A DNA stretch of 64,000 nt from DASQFQ01 sp963811595 (GCA_963811595.1 CAWERW010000006.1:1-64000); one strand, 5' to 3'; counted from the stretch's first letter, positions 8,138-17,200 are shown. Notes: a model not told the origin generated them from the letters alone. Made by a program: numbers and translations.

Positions 8138-8595
8138 CGGACACCTCCGCGTCCGACCGCGTCCGCGAGCTGCTCGAGCACGTCAACGAGGCGCTGGCCC
8201 TCGACGCCCGCGTGGAGGTCGAGCAGGACGACGAGGGCATCATCCGCGCGACGATGCACGCGGAGGACCTCGGGCTCTTCATCGGCCGCCACGGCACGAC
8301 GATCGACGCCGTCCAGCACCTCGCCTACCGGATCGCCGCCGCCGCGGAGGACCGCCCGCAGCGCGTCGTCGTCGACGCGGCCGGCTACCGCGAGCGCCGC
8401 GAGCAGGCGCTGCACCGCCAGGCCGACGAGGCCGCCGAGGACGCGGTCCGCTCCCGCCGCCCGGTCGCGCTCGACGCGATGAGCGCGACGGAGCGCAAGG
8501 TCGTCCACGAGCACCTGAAGGACCGCGACGACGTGGAGACCTACTCCGAGGGCACCGAGCCCGACCGCCACCTCGTCGTGGCACCGCTGGACTGA
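8134..8595 (+). CDS. khpB: KhpB/Jag-type RNA-binding protein (KH + R3H)
   Basis: The 153-aa protein has a KH domain whose GxxG loop is GRHGTTIDAVQHL, then an R3H domain (residues about 95-150, SATERKVVHEHL...). It lacks the N-terminal Jag domain of Firmicutes. It binds RNA and, in other Gram-positives, affects cell elongation and division. Coupled to yidC through a GTGA overlap, and 35 bp before rsmG. Confidence 0.93.
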   Translation: MTDTSASDRVRELLEHVNEALALDARVEVEQDDEGIIRATMHAEDLGLFIGRHGTTIDAVQHLAYRIAAAAEDRPQRVVVDAAGYRERREQALHRQADEAAEDAVRSRRPVALDAMSATERKVVHEHLKDRDDVETYSEGTEPDRHLVVAPLD

Positions 8596-8611
8596 CGTTT
8601 CACGTGGTGAC
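8596..8611. promoter_or_regulatory. parS-like half site upstream of rsmG-parAB
   Basis: Ten consecutive bases GTTTCACGTG (8597-8606) match the left and central part of the 16-bp parS consensus TGTTTCACGTGAAACA. The right arm (GTGAC) does not match, so it is not a complete palindromic site. It lies in the khpB-rsmG gap about 700 bp upstream of parA. Possible degenerate ParB site. Confidence 0.3.
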
Positions 8612-8630
8612 GGTCGCCGGACCGTAAATC

Positions 8631-9275
8631 ATGAAACGCCTCCTCGACGCGCTCGCGGACCCCTCCGCCCCAACGTCGGTCCACGACCGCGCGGAGGCCG
8701 CGCGCGTGCACATCGCCGACTCGCTCGTGGGGCTCGATATCCCCGCGGTGCGAGAAGCGGGGCGGATCGCCGACCTCGGGGCCGGCGCGGGCCTGCCCGG
8801 GCTCGTCCTCGCGATCGAGCGGCCGGAGGCGGATGTGGTGCTCGTCGAGAGCGTGGGGAAGAAGTGCGCGTGGCTCGAGCGGACCGTGCAGGACCTCGGC
8901 CTGCAGAACGTGCGCGTCGCGTGCGCGCGTGCGGAGGAACTGGACGAGGCGCCGTTCGACGTGGTGACGGCGCGGGCGCTCGGCGCGCTCCCGGTGCTGT
9001 GCGAGTACGCGGCGCCGCTGCTGCGCGAGGGCGGCGCGCTCGTGGCCTGGAAGGGCGCGGTGGACGCGCGCGAGGAGGCCGACGGCCTGCATGCCGCGGA
9101 GGTGCTCGGGCTCGCCCGCGAGGAAGTCCGGGCCGTCGTGCCGTATCCGGGGTCGCAGCGCCGCACTTTGCACGTCTTTCGAAAGGTCGCGCCGACTCCG
9201 GAGGGGTATCCGCGGCGGCCGGGAATGGCCGCAAAACGCCCACTGACCGCACCCGGCATCCGCAGCGATCGCTAA
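8631..9275 (+). CDS. rsmG: 16S rRNA (guanine-N7) methyltransferase RsmG (GidB)
   Basis: SAM-dependent enzyme that makes m7G527 in 16S rRNA. The 214-aa sequence has VHIADSLVGLD, the SAM motif IADLGAGAGLPGLVLAI, and VESVGKKCAWLERTVQDLGL. These are all characteristic of RsmG. The last roughly 25 residues (after HVFRKV) extend beyond the usual family end. ATG at 8631 is the first start after khpB. It precedes parA by 13 bp, the standard rsmG-parA-parB order. Confidence 0.94.
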   Translation: MKRLLDALADPSAPTSVHDRAEAARVHIADSLVGLDIPAVREAGRIADLGAGAGLPGLVLAIERPEADVVLVESVGKKCAWLERTVQDLGLQNVRVACARAEELDEAPFDVVTARALGALPVLCEYAAPLLREGGALVAWKGAVDAREEADGLHAAEVLGLAREEVRAVVPYPGSQRRTLHVFRKVAPTPEGYPRRPGMAAKRPLTAPGIRSDR

Positions 9276-9288
9276 TTTCGAAGGCCTC

Positions 9289-10047
9289 ATGAGCACCGTT
9301 TACGCGATCGCGAACCAGAAGGGTGGGGTGGGCAAGACCACCACCGCTGTGAACGTCGCGGCCTGCATCGCCGAGGCCGGCTACGAGACGTTGCTCGTCG
9401 ACGCGGACCCGCAGGGCAACGCCACGACCGGGCTCGGCCTGCCGCGCGACGAGGGCCCGGGCCTGTACGAGGTGCTGGCCGGCGAGGTCACCGCGGCGGA
9501 GGCGGTGAAGCGCACCAGCATCGCCCACCTCTCGATGCTCGTCTCGACGCCCGACCTCGCCGGCGCGACGATGGAGCTGCCGCGGCTGCCGGGGTCGGAG
9601 GGGCGAATGCGCGACGCGCTGACCTCCATCCGGAACGCCTATGCCTTCACGCTGCTCGACTGCCCGCCGTCGCTCGGCCCGCTCACCGTCAACGCCCTCG
9701 TGGCGGCCGATCGCGTGATCGTGCCCGTCCAGACGGAGTACTTCGCGCTCGAGGGGCTCGCCGGCCTGCTCGACACGCTCGGGCTGATCCAGCGCGAGCT
9801 CAACCCGCGCCTGACCATCGCAGGGATGCTGCTGACCATGCACGACGGCCGGACCAAGCTCGCCCAGGACGTCGAGGCCGAGGTCCGCCGCCACTTCCCG
9901 CAGCTCGTCTTCGACACCGTGATCCCCCGGAACGTCCGGCTCGGCGAGGCGCCGAGCTACGGCCGCCCCGTGATCCACCACGACCCGCACTGCGCCGGGG
10001 CGGATGCCTATTTCGAGCTGGCCAAGGAGGTTGCACAGCGTGGCTGA
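9289..10047 (+). CDS. parA: Chromosome-partitioning ATPase ParA (Soj)
   Basis: The 252-aa deviant-Walker ATPase has KGGVGKTTTAVNVA at residues 11-24, VDADPQGNATTGLG and LLDCPPSLG. It acts with ParB-parS to segregate origins. ATG at 9289. It overlaps parB by 8 bp, so the two are translationally linked. Chromosomal rather than plasmid type by its rsmG neighbourhood. Confidence 0.96.
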   Translation: MSTVYAIANQKGGVGKTTTAVNVAACIAEAGYETLLVDADPQGNATTGLGLPRDEGPGLYEVLAGEVTAAEAVKRTSIAHLSMLVSTPDLAGATMELPRLPGSEGRMRDALTSIRNAYAFTLLDCPPSLGPLTVNALVAADRVIVPVQTEYFALEGLAGLLDTLGLIQRELNPRLTIAGMLLTMHDGRTKLAQDVEAEVRRHFPQLVFDTVIPRNVRLGEAPSYGRPVIHHDPHCAGADAYFELAKEVAQRG

Positions 10048-10933
10048 ACCGAGCCGTGGGATGGGCCGTGGACTCGCGGCCCTGCTCACGCCGAGCACGA
10101 CGACCGGGGGCGCGGGCGACCGCGACCTCCGCCAGCTCCCCGTCGACCTGATCTCGCCGAACCCGCGCCAGCCCCGGCGGCGGTTCGACGAGGAGGCGCT
10201 GCTCGCGCTCGCGGGCTCGCTCGGCGACCGCGGCGTGCTCCAGCCCGTGCTCGTGCGCCCGTCCACCGGCGGCACGTATGAGCTGATCGCGGGCGAGCGC
10301 CGCTGGCGCGCCGCGAAGCTCGCCGGCCTCGAGACGATCCCCGCGCTCGTGCGCATCCACGACGACGCCGAGTCGCTCGAGCTGGCGCTGATCGAGAACA
10401 TGGCCCGCGAGGACCTCAACCCGGTCGAGGAGGCGCGCGCCTGCGCGCTGCTCGTCGAGGAGCTCGGGCTCACGCGCGAGGAGATCGGCCGTCGCGTCGG
10501 CCGCTCGCGCGTCGCGGTCTCCAACCTGCTGCGGCTGCTCGACCTCCCCGACGAGGCGCTCGAGATGCTCGCCCGCGGCGACCTCACCGAGGGCCACGGC
10601 CGCGCGATCCTGATGGCGGGCAGCCACGACGACCGCCGCCGGCTCGCCCGCGCCGCGCTCGCCGAGGGCTGGAACGTCCGCCGTACCGAGGCCGAGGCGC
10701 GCGCCGCGTCCGAGGCCGCGCCGGACGACGGCCTGCTGCGCGCCCGCCGCGGCGTCACGCATCCGGACCAGGAGGAGGCCGCGTCGAAGCTCGGCGAGGC
10801 GTTCGGCCGCGCGCTCGGCGCCGACGTGAAGGTCACGCCGCGGGGTACGGGCTACAAGGTCGCGATGACGTTCGAGACGCTCGACGAGGCGCTCGAGCTG
10901 GCGTCGCGGATCGGCACTGCCGAGCCCGTCTGA
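10040..10933 (+). CDS. parB: Chromosome-partitioning protein ParB (Spo0J)
   Basis: From the GTG at 10040 (preceded by AAGGAGG at 10024-10030) the protein has 297 residues. It begins VAEPSRGMGRGLAALL, the canonical ParA-interacting opening. It contains the CTPase motif ELIAGERRWRAAKLAG, ENMAREDLNPVEEA and the helix-turn-helix (TREEIGRRVGRSRVAVSNLLRLL) that reads parS. The C-terminal dimer region is present. It overlaps parA by 8 bp and is followed by tRNA-Ile on the same strand. Confidence 0.96.
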   Translation: MAEPSRGMGRGLAALLTPSTTTGGAGDRDLRQLPVDLISPNPRQPRRRFDEEALLALAGSLGDRGVLQPVLVRPSTGGTYELIAGERRWRAAKLAGLETIPALVRIHDDAESLELALIENMAREDLNPVEEARACALLVEELGLTREEIGRRVGRSRVAVSNLLRLLDLPDEALEMLARGDLTEGHGRAILMAGSHDDRRRLARAALAEGWNVRRTEAEARAASEAAPDDGLLRARRGVTHPDQEEAASKLGEAFGRALGADVKVTPRGTGYKVAMTFETLDEALELASRIGTAEPV

Positions 10934-10940
10934 CCGGCGC

Positions 10941-10946
10941 TATCCT
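10941..10946 (+). promoter_or_regulatory. Putative -10 element for tRNA-Ile
   Basis: TATCCT ends 11 bp before the mature tRNA 5' end and is identical to the proposed rpmH -10. No clear -35 is visible. Confidence 0.4.
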
Positions 10947-10957
10947 GCCCGGGCTGA

Positions 10958-11031
<74 letters not shown>

Positions 11032-11032
11032 C

Positions 11033-11989
11033 TCAGCCTCCGCGCGGCGGCGCCACGAGCACCGACCAGGTCCGCCCGCCGTCCTCGGAGCGCTTGACGG
11101 TCCCGTCGAGCAGCAGCGCGTACAGCGTCTCGGGATCCTCGGCGACGAGCGCCTGCGGCTCGCCGCCGGTCGATCCGCGGTCCTGCCACGAGTCGCCGCC
11201 GTCCTCGCTCACCTTCAGCGGCCCGCCGGGGTCGAGGCGGTAGAGGACGCCGGCCGCCGGCCACGCGAAGCGCGAGTTCGGCGTCGGGTCGATCGCCCGC
11301 CAGGTGCCGCCCCCGTCCATGGTGCGGAACACGCCTTCGGCGGAGCTCGCCAGCCAGCGGTCCTCGCTCTCGGGGTCGAGCTCGAGGTCGACGAGCGCGC
11401 CCGGCGACGCGCGCGAGGACCATTTGCGGCCATCGTCGCGGCTGACGAGGATCTGGGACTGCCCGAACTGCGAGCCGACGAGCAGCGCTCCCGAGCGCTC
11501 GATCGCGTGGAAGTCGGCGGCGTTGAGCTGCGAGACCGACGTCCACGTCTTGCCGGCGTCGGCCGAGCGGATCAGTCCGAGCAGCTGCGGCAGGTCCGTG
11601 TCGCCGGGCGGCGGGTGGCCCGAGCCCAGGAGCGCGTCGGGGCCCGTGAAGTGCACGACGAGCTGCTCCGAGATCTTCCCCGAGCCCTTCGGCGTCTCGA
11701 GCGTTCCGGTGACGCGCTGCGGCGTGCGCGCCCCGGGCGGGATGCGGAACAGACCGGTGTTCGTCGCGAGCCACAGCGCCCGGTCGCGCGGGTTGACGGC
11801 GATCGACCCGACGATCGGCGGCTCGCCGTCCGGGTCGAGCCACGACGCCTGCGGGCCCTCGCGAGCCTCCTCGCCGCCGCAGCCGGCGAGCAGTCCGAGC
11901 AGGGCGACGAGGGCCACCAGAACGCAGCGGCGGGCCCAGGGGCCCGCCGCCGTGAACCGGATACGCGCCTCGCCTACGGCGCCTGCCAT
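11033..11989 (-). CDS. Exported lipoprotein with Asp-box (BNR/sialidase-type) propeller repeats
   Basis: From the ATG at 11989 there are 318 residues. An N-terminal lipoprotein signal ends in LLAGC (lipobox) after a hydrophobic run. At least five Asp-box motifs (S/T-x-D-x-G-x-x-W) follow: SADAGKTW, SRDDGRKW, TMDGGGTW, SEDGGDSW and SEDGGRTW. These mark a beta-propeller of the sialidase/photosynthesis-stability type. No catalytic sialidase residues are claimed. Overlaps the upstream LVIVD-type gene by 16 bp, so the two exported proteins are co-expressed. The ligand is unknown. Confidence 0.8.
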   Translation of the reverse strand: MAGAVGEARIRFTAAGPWARRCVLVALVALLGLLAGCGGEEAREGPQASWLDPDGEPPIVGSIAVNPRDRALWLATNTGLFRIPPGARTPQRVTGTLETPKGSGKISEQLVVHFTGPDALLGSGHPPPGDTDLPQLLGLIRSADAGKTWTSVSQLNAADFHAIERSGALLVGSQFGQSQILVSRDDGRKWSSRASPGALVDLELDPESEDRWLASSAEGVFRTMDGGGTWRAIDPTPNSRFAWPAAGVLYRLDPGGPLKVSEDGGDSWQDRGSTGGEPQALVAEDPETLYALLLDGTVKRSEDGGRTWSVLVAPPRGG

Positions 11990-13542
11990 GCCTCCTGCGT
12001 CTGCGGGTTGGAGTACGCCCACCGCTTCGCCCCGCGTGTCTTGCGCGCGAGGTCGCCGACGGGCTTGTAGACGTCCAGGCCGCGGTTCGCGTTCGGGCCT
12101 TCTCGCCCGAGCCCGGAGTTGGAGAAGATGCGGCCGTTGTACCAGAATGAGGACCATTCGTCCGCGGTCCCGGTCGCGTCGCTCAGGTCGGCGAACGCCA
12201 CCTCACGCGGGTTGCCCACGTTGGTGAAGTCGATCACCGAGACGCCGCCCTGGTAGTAGGCGATCGACGCCAGGTAGCGGTTCTTCACCGGGATCGTGTT
12301 CGCGTTGTGCGACACGCACTCCTGGCCCTCTCCTTGCTGGCGCGGGATGGTGTACCTCGACCGCAGCGGCGGCTCCGGAGACCCCGGCCTCACCACGTTG
12401 TAGAAGTAGTAGTACCCGTCCTGCGAGCCGGGCCGGGAGCCGAAGCACCGCGCCTCGACGCCGCCGCCGGTCTCGTCCATCGTGGCGACGACCTTGCCGT
12501 CCCAGCTGAAGAAGGCCGAGTGCATGAACTCGAACTCCCTCGCCGTGGCGTCGGCCGGCCGCCGGATGTGCGTGTGGTTGCGGCTCTGCTCGATGCCCGG
12601 CATCCAGCGGTTGGAGATGTCCCAGATCTGGGACTCGCCGGCGCACGAGCCGAGCGCGATCTCCTTCTTCAGGAACGCCTGGATGTCGTGGCACGCGATG
12701 AACGGCGTCCCGCCCAGGCCGCCGCGGTAGGGCGTGGTGTCGTCGGCCAGCGCCTGCTCGCGCAGGCGGAAGCTGAAGTTGCCTCGCGGCGCGGAGACCT
12801 CGATGATCGAGATCTTCTTGTGCGGCACGGTGCACGCCTTGAAGTCGGCGCCGCCCGGAGGGTTCGTCGGGTTGGCCGGGGTGATGCCCGAGCCCAGCGG
12901 ATACGAGGAGACGTAGATGTACGCCTTGTCGCTGCCGCCGCCGCGCCGGTCGCTCTTGTCCGGGATCAGCGTGTGCGTGTGCGAGCCGCACGCCGTCTGG
13001 ATCATGTCGATGAAGACGGGCTTGGCCGGGTTGGTGACGTCGAAGACGCGCACGCCCTCGTAGCCGACCCGCGAGCCCTCGACGATCGGGGCGTTCACCG
13101 ACGAGCAGTCCTCGCGGTCCTGCGCGGAGTCGATCGACTGGAACAGGAACGTCTTGCCGCCGAGCTTCGTGAACGAGACGTCGTTCTGTGGTCCGTTGCA
13201 CGGGTGGTCGACGACGACCCGCGGCGAGTCGCCGCGCACGTCGAGGATGCGGAAGCCCCCGTAGTTGCCGGAGTAGACGAGGTTGCCGTTGAACGCGAGG
13301 TCCGAGTTCGTCGTGCCGTCCTTGTCGGAGTTGCCGACGAGCCTGAGGTCCTGCGCGCCCGGTGTGGGCTGCTGGTCGGCCTTCGGCGCGCCACGCGTGA
13401 GCTCCTGCGCGCGCTCCTGGCCGACGAAGTCGCTCCACGGGATGTAGAGCTCCCCGGCTTCATCCGGGTGTGCTGCGGCGAGCGCGGGAAAGACCGCGAT
13501 CGCGACCGTGGCCGCGACGAGCGCCGTCAGACGCTGTTTCAT
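11974..13542 (-). CDS. Secreted LVIVD-repeat-type propeller protein
   Basis: The 522-aa protein has a signal peptide (KQRLTALVAATVAIAVFPALAAA, cleavage near AAA-HP). Repeated blade-like segments of the form GGFRILDVRGDSPRVV, EGVRVFDVTNPAKPVFIDMI and GGVSVIDFTNVGNPREVAF follow. These fit the LVIVD repeat (name/value strand followed by DxxNPxxP). Cysteine pairs suggest an extracytoplasmic fold. ATG at 13542. First gene of a two-gene operon with the Asp-box lipoprotein. Function unknown, probably surface or periplasmic binding. Confidence 0.8.
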   Translation of the reverse strand: MKQRLTALVAATVAIAVFPALAAAHPDEAGELYIPWSDFVGQERAQELTRGAPKADQQPTPGAQDLRLVGNSDKDGTTNSDLAFNGNLVYSGNYGGFRILDVRGDSPRVVVDHPCNGPQNDVSFTKLGGKTFLFQSIDSAQDREDCSSVNAPIVEGSRVGYEGVRVFDVTNPAKPVFIDMIQTACGSHTHTLIPDKSDRRGGGSDKAYIYVSSYPLGSGITPANPTNPPGGADFKACTVPHKKISIIEVSAPRGNFSFRLREQALADDTTPYRGGLGGTPFIACHDIQAFLKKEIALGSCAGESQIWDISNRWMPGIEQSRNHTHIRRPADATAREFEFMHSAFFSWDGKVVATMDETGGGVEARCFGSRPGSQDGYYYFYNVVRPGSPEPPLRSRYTIPRQQGEGQECVSHNANTIPVKNRYLASIAYYQGGVSVIDFTNVGNPREVAFADLSDATGTADEWSSFWYNGRIFSNSGLGREGPNANRGLDVYKPVGDLARKTRGAKRWAYSNPQTQEAWQAP

Positions 13543-13706
13543 GCCCCCTCCCAGGGTTCGAAAACGAGTGCGACCCGGCTTGCTTCGTCCTCCCTGACGC
13601 GGGCGTCCCTGCCACCAGGCCCACGATGTGACGGGAGTCCTATCAGACGGATGTCGGCGGCTGCGTCGGTCCCCCGGAGGGCGCCGGGAGGAGCCACCCC
13701 CGGGCC

Positions 13707-13712
13707 TATACT
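13707..13712 (+). promoter_or_regulatory. Putative -10 element for the bifunctional nuclease gene
   Basis: TATACT, one base from the TATAAT consensus, lies 27 bp before the TTG start at 13740. No good -35 is visible in the GC-rich upstream sequence. Confidence 0.4.
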
Positions 13713-13739
13713 TGGCCGACCCGGAGCCGAGGAGCTGTT

Positions 13740-14234
13740 TTGCAGGAGATGGTCATCTACGGCGTGAGCTTCGACATGGTCGGCAAGCAGCCGATCGTGC
13801 TGCTCAAGGCCGTCGACACGAACAAGTTCCTCCCGATCTGGATCGGGCATCCCGAGGCCGCCGCGATCCTGATGAAGCTCCAGGGGGCGTCGACGCCGCG
13901 GCCGATGACCCACGACCTGCTGTTCGACATGCTCGCCGAGCTCGAGGTCGCCTGCACGCGCGTCTCGGTCACCGAGCTGCGCGAGAACACGTTCTACGCG
14001 TCGATCACCCTGTCGATCAACGGCCGCGAGGTCGAGATCGACTCGCGCCCGTCCGACGCCCTCGCCCTCGCCGTCCGCTCCGGCGCCCCGATCTTCGCCG
14101 CCGAGGACGTGATCGCCGAGTCCGCGATCGAGTTCGAGCACGAGGTCGAGGACACGGAGGAGGTCGTGGACAAGTTCAAGGAGTTCCTCGACCAGGTCTC
14201 GCCCGAGGACTTCCAGGCCGGCGAGGAGCAGTAG
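13740..14234 (+). CDS. Bifunctional nuclease family protein (DUF151)
   Basis: The 164-aa protein has the DUF151 core: KQPIVLLKAVDTNKFLPIWIG, then HPEAAAILMKLQG, TRVSVTELRENTFYASI and SRPSDALALAVRSGAPIFA. A UVR-like acidic tail is short here. Homologues in plants and bacteria show nuclease activity, but the bacterial role is poorly defined. The TTG at 13740 is chosen because GAGGAG lies 5 nt upstream. The next in-frame ATG (13749) is almost on top of its own GGAG. Confidence 0.9.
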   Translation: MQEMVIYGVSFDMVGKQPIVLLKAVDTNKFLPIWIGHPEAAAILMKLQGASTPRPMTHDLLFDMLAELEVACTRVSVTELRENTFYASITLSINGREVEIDSRPSDALALAVRSGAPIFAAEDVIAESAIEFEHEVEDTEEVVDKFKEFLDQVSPEDFQAGEEQ

Positions 14235-14242
14235 CCCGCGAG

Positions 14243-15196
14243 CTAGGCCGGCGCGCGCGCGAGCGCCAGATCGAGCACGCGTTCGATCAGCGCGTCGAAG
14301 GAGATCCCCGCGGCCTCGGCGGCCTGGGGCAGCAGCGACGTCTCGGTCAGCCCGGGGATCGCGTTCGCCTCCAGCACCTCGAGCTCGCCGGTCGCCTCCT
14401 CGAGCATGAGATCGACGCGCGCGAAGCCGTAGCACCCCAGAAGCTCGTAGACCGCGATCGCCAGCTCCTGCGCGCGCCGGGTCGCCTCGTCGCCCACCTC
14501 CGCAGGGCACCGGAAGTCGGTGCGGCCGATCTCGTAGCGGGCCTCGAAGTCGTAGAAGTCGTCCTCGTGCGGGATCGCCTCGACCAGCGGCAGCGCCTCC
14601 GGGCCGTCGGGGCCCTCGATCACCGACACCGCGAGGTCGCGCCCTGCCACGTGGCGCTCGAGCAGGACCTTCGAGTCGTAGGAGAACGCGGCCACGAGCG
14701 CGCCCGGCACGTCGCCGGCGCTCGCCGCGAACTTGATCCCGAGCGCGGACCCCTGGCCGGCGGGCTTGACGACGATCGGGAAGTCGAGCCGCGCCTCGAT
14801 GGCCGGCAGCGCCTTGGCGGCGCCGAGGTCGCGGAACGCGGTCTCCGAGAACGCGTAGAAGTCGGGCGTCGGGATGCCGGCGTCGCGCATCGCGTGCTTG
14901 GCCACGACCTTGTCCATGCAGCGGATGCAGGCGGCCGGGCCGGAGCCCGTGTAGGGGAGCCCGACGAGCTCGAGCAGCTCCTGGACCGTCCCGTCCTCGC
15001 CGCCGCGGCCGTGCAGCGCCACGAATGCGACGTCGGCGTTCGCCGCCCCGAGGCGGTCGACGAGGTCGGGCCCGACGTCGACCTCCTCCACGTCGTGGCC
15101 GAGCCGCTCGAGCGCGTCGGCCACCTGCGCGGCCGAGCGCAGCGACACCTGGCGCTCGAGCGAGCGGCCGCCCTTCAGCAGCGCGACCCGGCTCAC
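14243..15196 (-). CDS. ddl: D-alanine--D-alanine ligase
   Basis: ATP-grasp enzyme that makes the D-Ala-D-Ala dipeptide for peptidoglycan. From the GTG at 15196 it has 317 residues. VALLKGGRSLERQVSLRSA is the family opening, FVALHGRGGEDGTVQELLEL and YTGSGPAACIRCMDK follow, and FPIVVKPAGQGSALGI is the ATP-grasp loop. Near the C terminus are FARVDLMLEE and EVLEANAIPGLTETSLLPQAA (metal ligands E, N). Its start overlaps the aminotransferase stop (GTGA). Ends 8 bp from the convergent nuclease gene. Confidence 0.95.
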   Translation of the reverse strand: MSRVALLKGGRSLERQVSLRSAAQVADALERLGHDVEEVDVGPDLVDRLGAANADVAFVALHGRGGEDGTVQELLELVGLPYTGSGPAACIRCMDKVVAKHAMRDAGIPTPDFYAFSETAFRDLGAAKALPAIEARLDFPIVVKPAGQGSALGIKFAASAGDVPGALVAAFSYDSKVLLERHVAGRDLAVSVIEGPDGPEALPLVEAIPHEDDFYDFEARYEIGRTDFRCPAEVGDEATRRAQELAIAVYELLGCYGFARVDLMLEEATGELEVLEANAIPGLTETSLLPQAAEAAGISFDALIERVLDLALARAPA

Positions 15197-16587
15197 TGCG
15201 CCCGCCGCCGCAGCGGCAGCACGTTGGGCGGCTCCTCGGCCTCGCGGGGCGCCGGCCGCCGCGCCGGCGCGGGCTCCGCCCCGGTCAGCGTGCCGTAGAG
15301 CGCGACCTGCTCGGCCACGACCTTGCCGATCCGCCGCACGCCCTCGCGGATGTCGTCCTCGCCGACGCCGGAGAAGTTCAGCCGCATCGACGAGCCGCCG
15401 CGCCCGTCGAGGTACGCGGCCCGCCCGGGCACGAACGCGACGTTCTCCTGCAGCGCCCGCGCGAGCAGGTCGGTGGTGTCGAGATAGTCGGGCAGCGTCG
15501 CCCAGATGAACAGCCCGCCCTCCGGCCGCGTCCACGTCGCCTCGGGCGGGAAGTGCTCGGCGAGCGCGTCGAGCATCGTGTCGCGCCGGCGCCGGTAGAG
15601 CTCGGTCAGCGTGCCGAGGTAGCGCCGCCAGTCGCGCTCGGCGAAGTAGGCGATGACGAAGTGCTGCGCGAACGACGACGAGCAGAGGTCCGACGCGCCC
15701 TTGCCGAGGTTCATCTTCTCCAGCACCGGCCGCGGCGCCGCGGACCAGCCGAGCCGCAGCCCCGGCGAGAGGATCTTCGAGAACGTGCCGAGGTAGATGA
15801 CGTACTCGCCGCCGTCGAGCGAGTAGAGCGTCGGCTGCGGGTCGCCCTCGTAGCGCAGCAGCCCGTACGGGTTGTCCTCGAGCACGAGCAGCTCGCGCCG
15901 CCGCGCGACGTCGACGAGCCGCCGCCGGCGCTCCAGCGACAGCGTCACGCCGGCGGGGTTCTGGAACGACGGGACGGTGTAGATGAACTTCGGCACGCGC
16001 CCCTCGGCGTCGAGGCGGTCGAGCGCCTCCTCCATGAGGTCGACGCGCATGCCGTGCTCGTCGAGCTCGATCTGGACGACGTCGGCCTGGTAGGAGGAGA
16101 AGACGGGCACCGCGCCCGGGTAGGTCGGCGCCTCCGCGATCACGACGTCGCCGGGGTCGAGCAGCGTCTTGCAGACCAGGTCGATCACCTGCTGGCCGCC
16201 GGTCGTGACGAGCAGGTCGGAGGGCTCGAGCGACATGCCCTCGGCCTCCATCACCTGCACGATGCACTCCTTCAGCGGGTCGAGCCCCTCGGTCGGGCCG
16301 TACTGGAGCGCGGCCGCGGACGAGTCGACCGCCACGTGCGCCATCAGCGCGGCGAAGTCCTCGGCGGGAAACGTGCTCGTGTCCGGAAGGCCGCCGGCGA
16401 GCGAGATCACGTCGGGCTGCGCGATGACCGCCATCAGGTCGCGCATCGCCGACGACTTCATCGTCTGCGTGCGGTTCGCGAACAGCCCGGCGTAGCGCTC
16501 GAGGTCGCGCGTGGTGGAGCGGGGAGCGCCCACGCGACGTCCTTCGCCGCCGCCGGTCGAGCCCCTTGGCGTCTCGTCTAAGGTCAC
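15193..16587 (-). CDS. PLP-dependent aminotransferase, class I/II (LysN/MocR-domain-like)
   Basis: The 464-aa fold-type I enzyme has VISLAGGLPDTSTFPAE, TTGGQQVIDLVCKTLLDPGD, YTVPSFQNPAGVTLS, EDNPYGLLRYEG and the PLP lysine in LGTFSKILSPGLRLGW. It is most similar in style to 2-aminoadipate or valine-type aminotransferases; substrate uncertain. The annotated GTG at 16587 leaves only 19 bp before a divergent gene. An in-frame GTG at 16533 would give 446 aa and more promoter room. Coupled to ddl, so it may serve amino-acid supply for the wall, which is inference. Confidence 0.85.
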   Translation of the reverse strand: MTLDETPRGSTGGGEGRRVGAPRSTTRDLERYAGLFANRTQTMKSSAMRDLMAVIAQPDVISLAGGLPDTSTFPAEDFAALMAHVAVDSSAAALQYGPTEGLDPLKECIVQVMEAEGMSLEPSDLLVTTGGQQVIDLVCKTLLDPGDVVIAEAPTYPGAVPVFSSYQADVVQIELDEHGMRVDLMEEALDRLDAEGRVPKFIYTVPSFQNPAGVTLSLERRRRLVDVARRRELLVLEDNPYGLLRYEGDPQPTLYSLDGGEYVIYLGTFSKILSPGLRLGWSAAPRPVLEKMNLGKGASDLCSSSFAQHFVIAYFAERDWRRYLGTLTELYRRRRDTMLDALAEHFPPEATWTRPEGGLFIWATLPDYLDTTDLLARALQENVAFVPGRAAYLDGRGGSSMRLNFSGVGEDDIREGVRRIGKVVAEQVALYGTLTGAEPAPARRPAPREAEEPPNVLPLRRRAQ

Positions 16588-16606
16588 CCGCCGGAAACGC
16601 TAGACC

Positions 16607-17200
16607 ATGCACTCCTTCGCCTTCGACCTCCTCCAGGGCGCCGGTATCGCCGCCGCGGTCGGGATCCGGCCCTTCCTGCCGCTGCTGCTCGTCGGCGCGC
16701 TGGCCGCGTTCGACCTCGGCATCGACTTCGACGGCACCGACTTCGCGTTCCTCGAGCAGGCGCCGGCCCTGGCGATCATCCTGGTGCTGATGGCGATCTC
16801 GACCTACGCGGTCCGGCGCGCCGGGCCCGCGGCGCTCGAGGTCCAGCCGTGGATCGCGGTGTTCGGCGCGTTCGCGGTGGCGCTCGGGATGCTCCAGGGC
16901 GCGGCGTCGCTGGCCGACCACGACCACCCGATCCTCGCCGGCATCGTGGTGGGCGCGCTGTGCGCCGCGCTCGGCTACGTCGCGACGCGCGGGCTGCTGA
17001 TCCGGGTCCGCAAGCGGCTCGACGCGGACGCGGCCGGCGCGCTGACGCTCTACGCAGAGGGCGCCGGCCTGGTGGCCGCCGGGATCTCCGTGCTGTTCCC
17101 GCCGCTGGCGGTGCTCGTGATCGGCGCGCTGATCGCGCTGCTGCTGGGCGGCCGCCGCCGCGCCGGCGAGAAGTACGCCGGCCTGCGCATCCTGCGATGA
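16607..17200 (+). CDS. DUF4126 family membrane protein
   Basis: The 197-aa protein has five to six hydrophobic segments (AAAVGIRPFLPLLLVGALAA, LAIILVLMAISTYAV, WIAVFGAFAVALGMLQGAA and others) and an R/K-rich end. The opening with an I-R-P-F-L pattern in the first helix fits DUF4126. Function unknown. ATGA overlap with the downstream phosphodiesterase shows co-translation. Confidence 0.7.
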   Translation: MHSFAFDLLQGAGIAAAVGIRPFLPLLLVGALAAFDLGIDFDGTDFAFLEQAPALAIILVLMAISTYAVRRAGPAALEVQPWIAVFGAFAVALGMLQGAASLADHDHPILAGIVVGALCAALGYVATRGLLIRVRKRLDADAAGALTLYAEGAGLVAAGISVLFPPLAVLVIGALIALLLGGRRRAGEKYAGLRILR

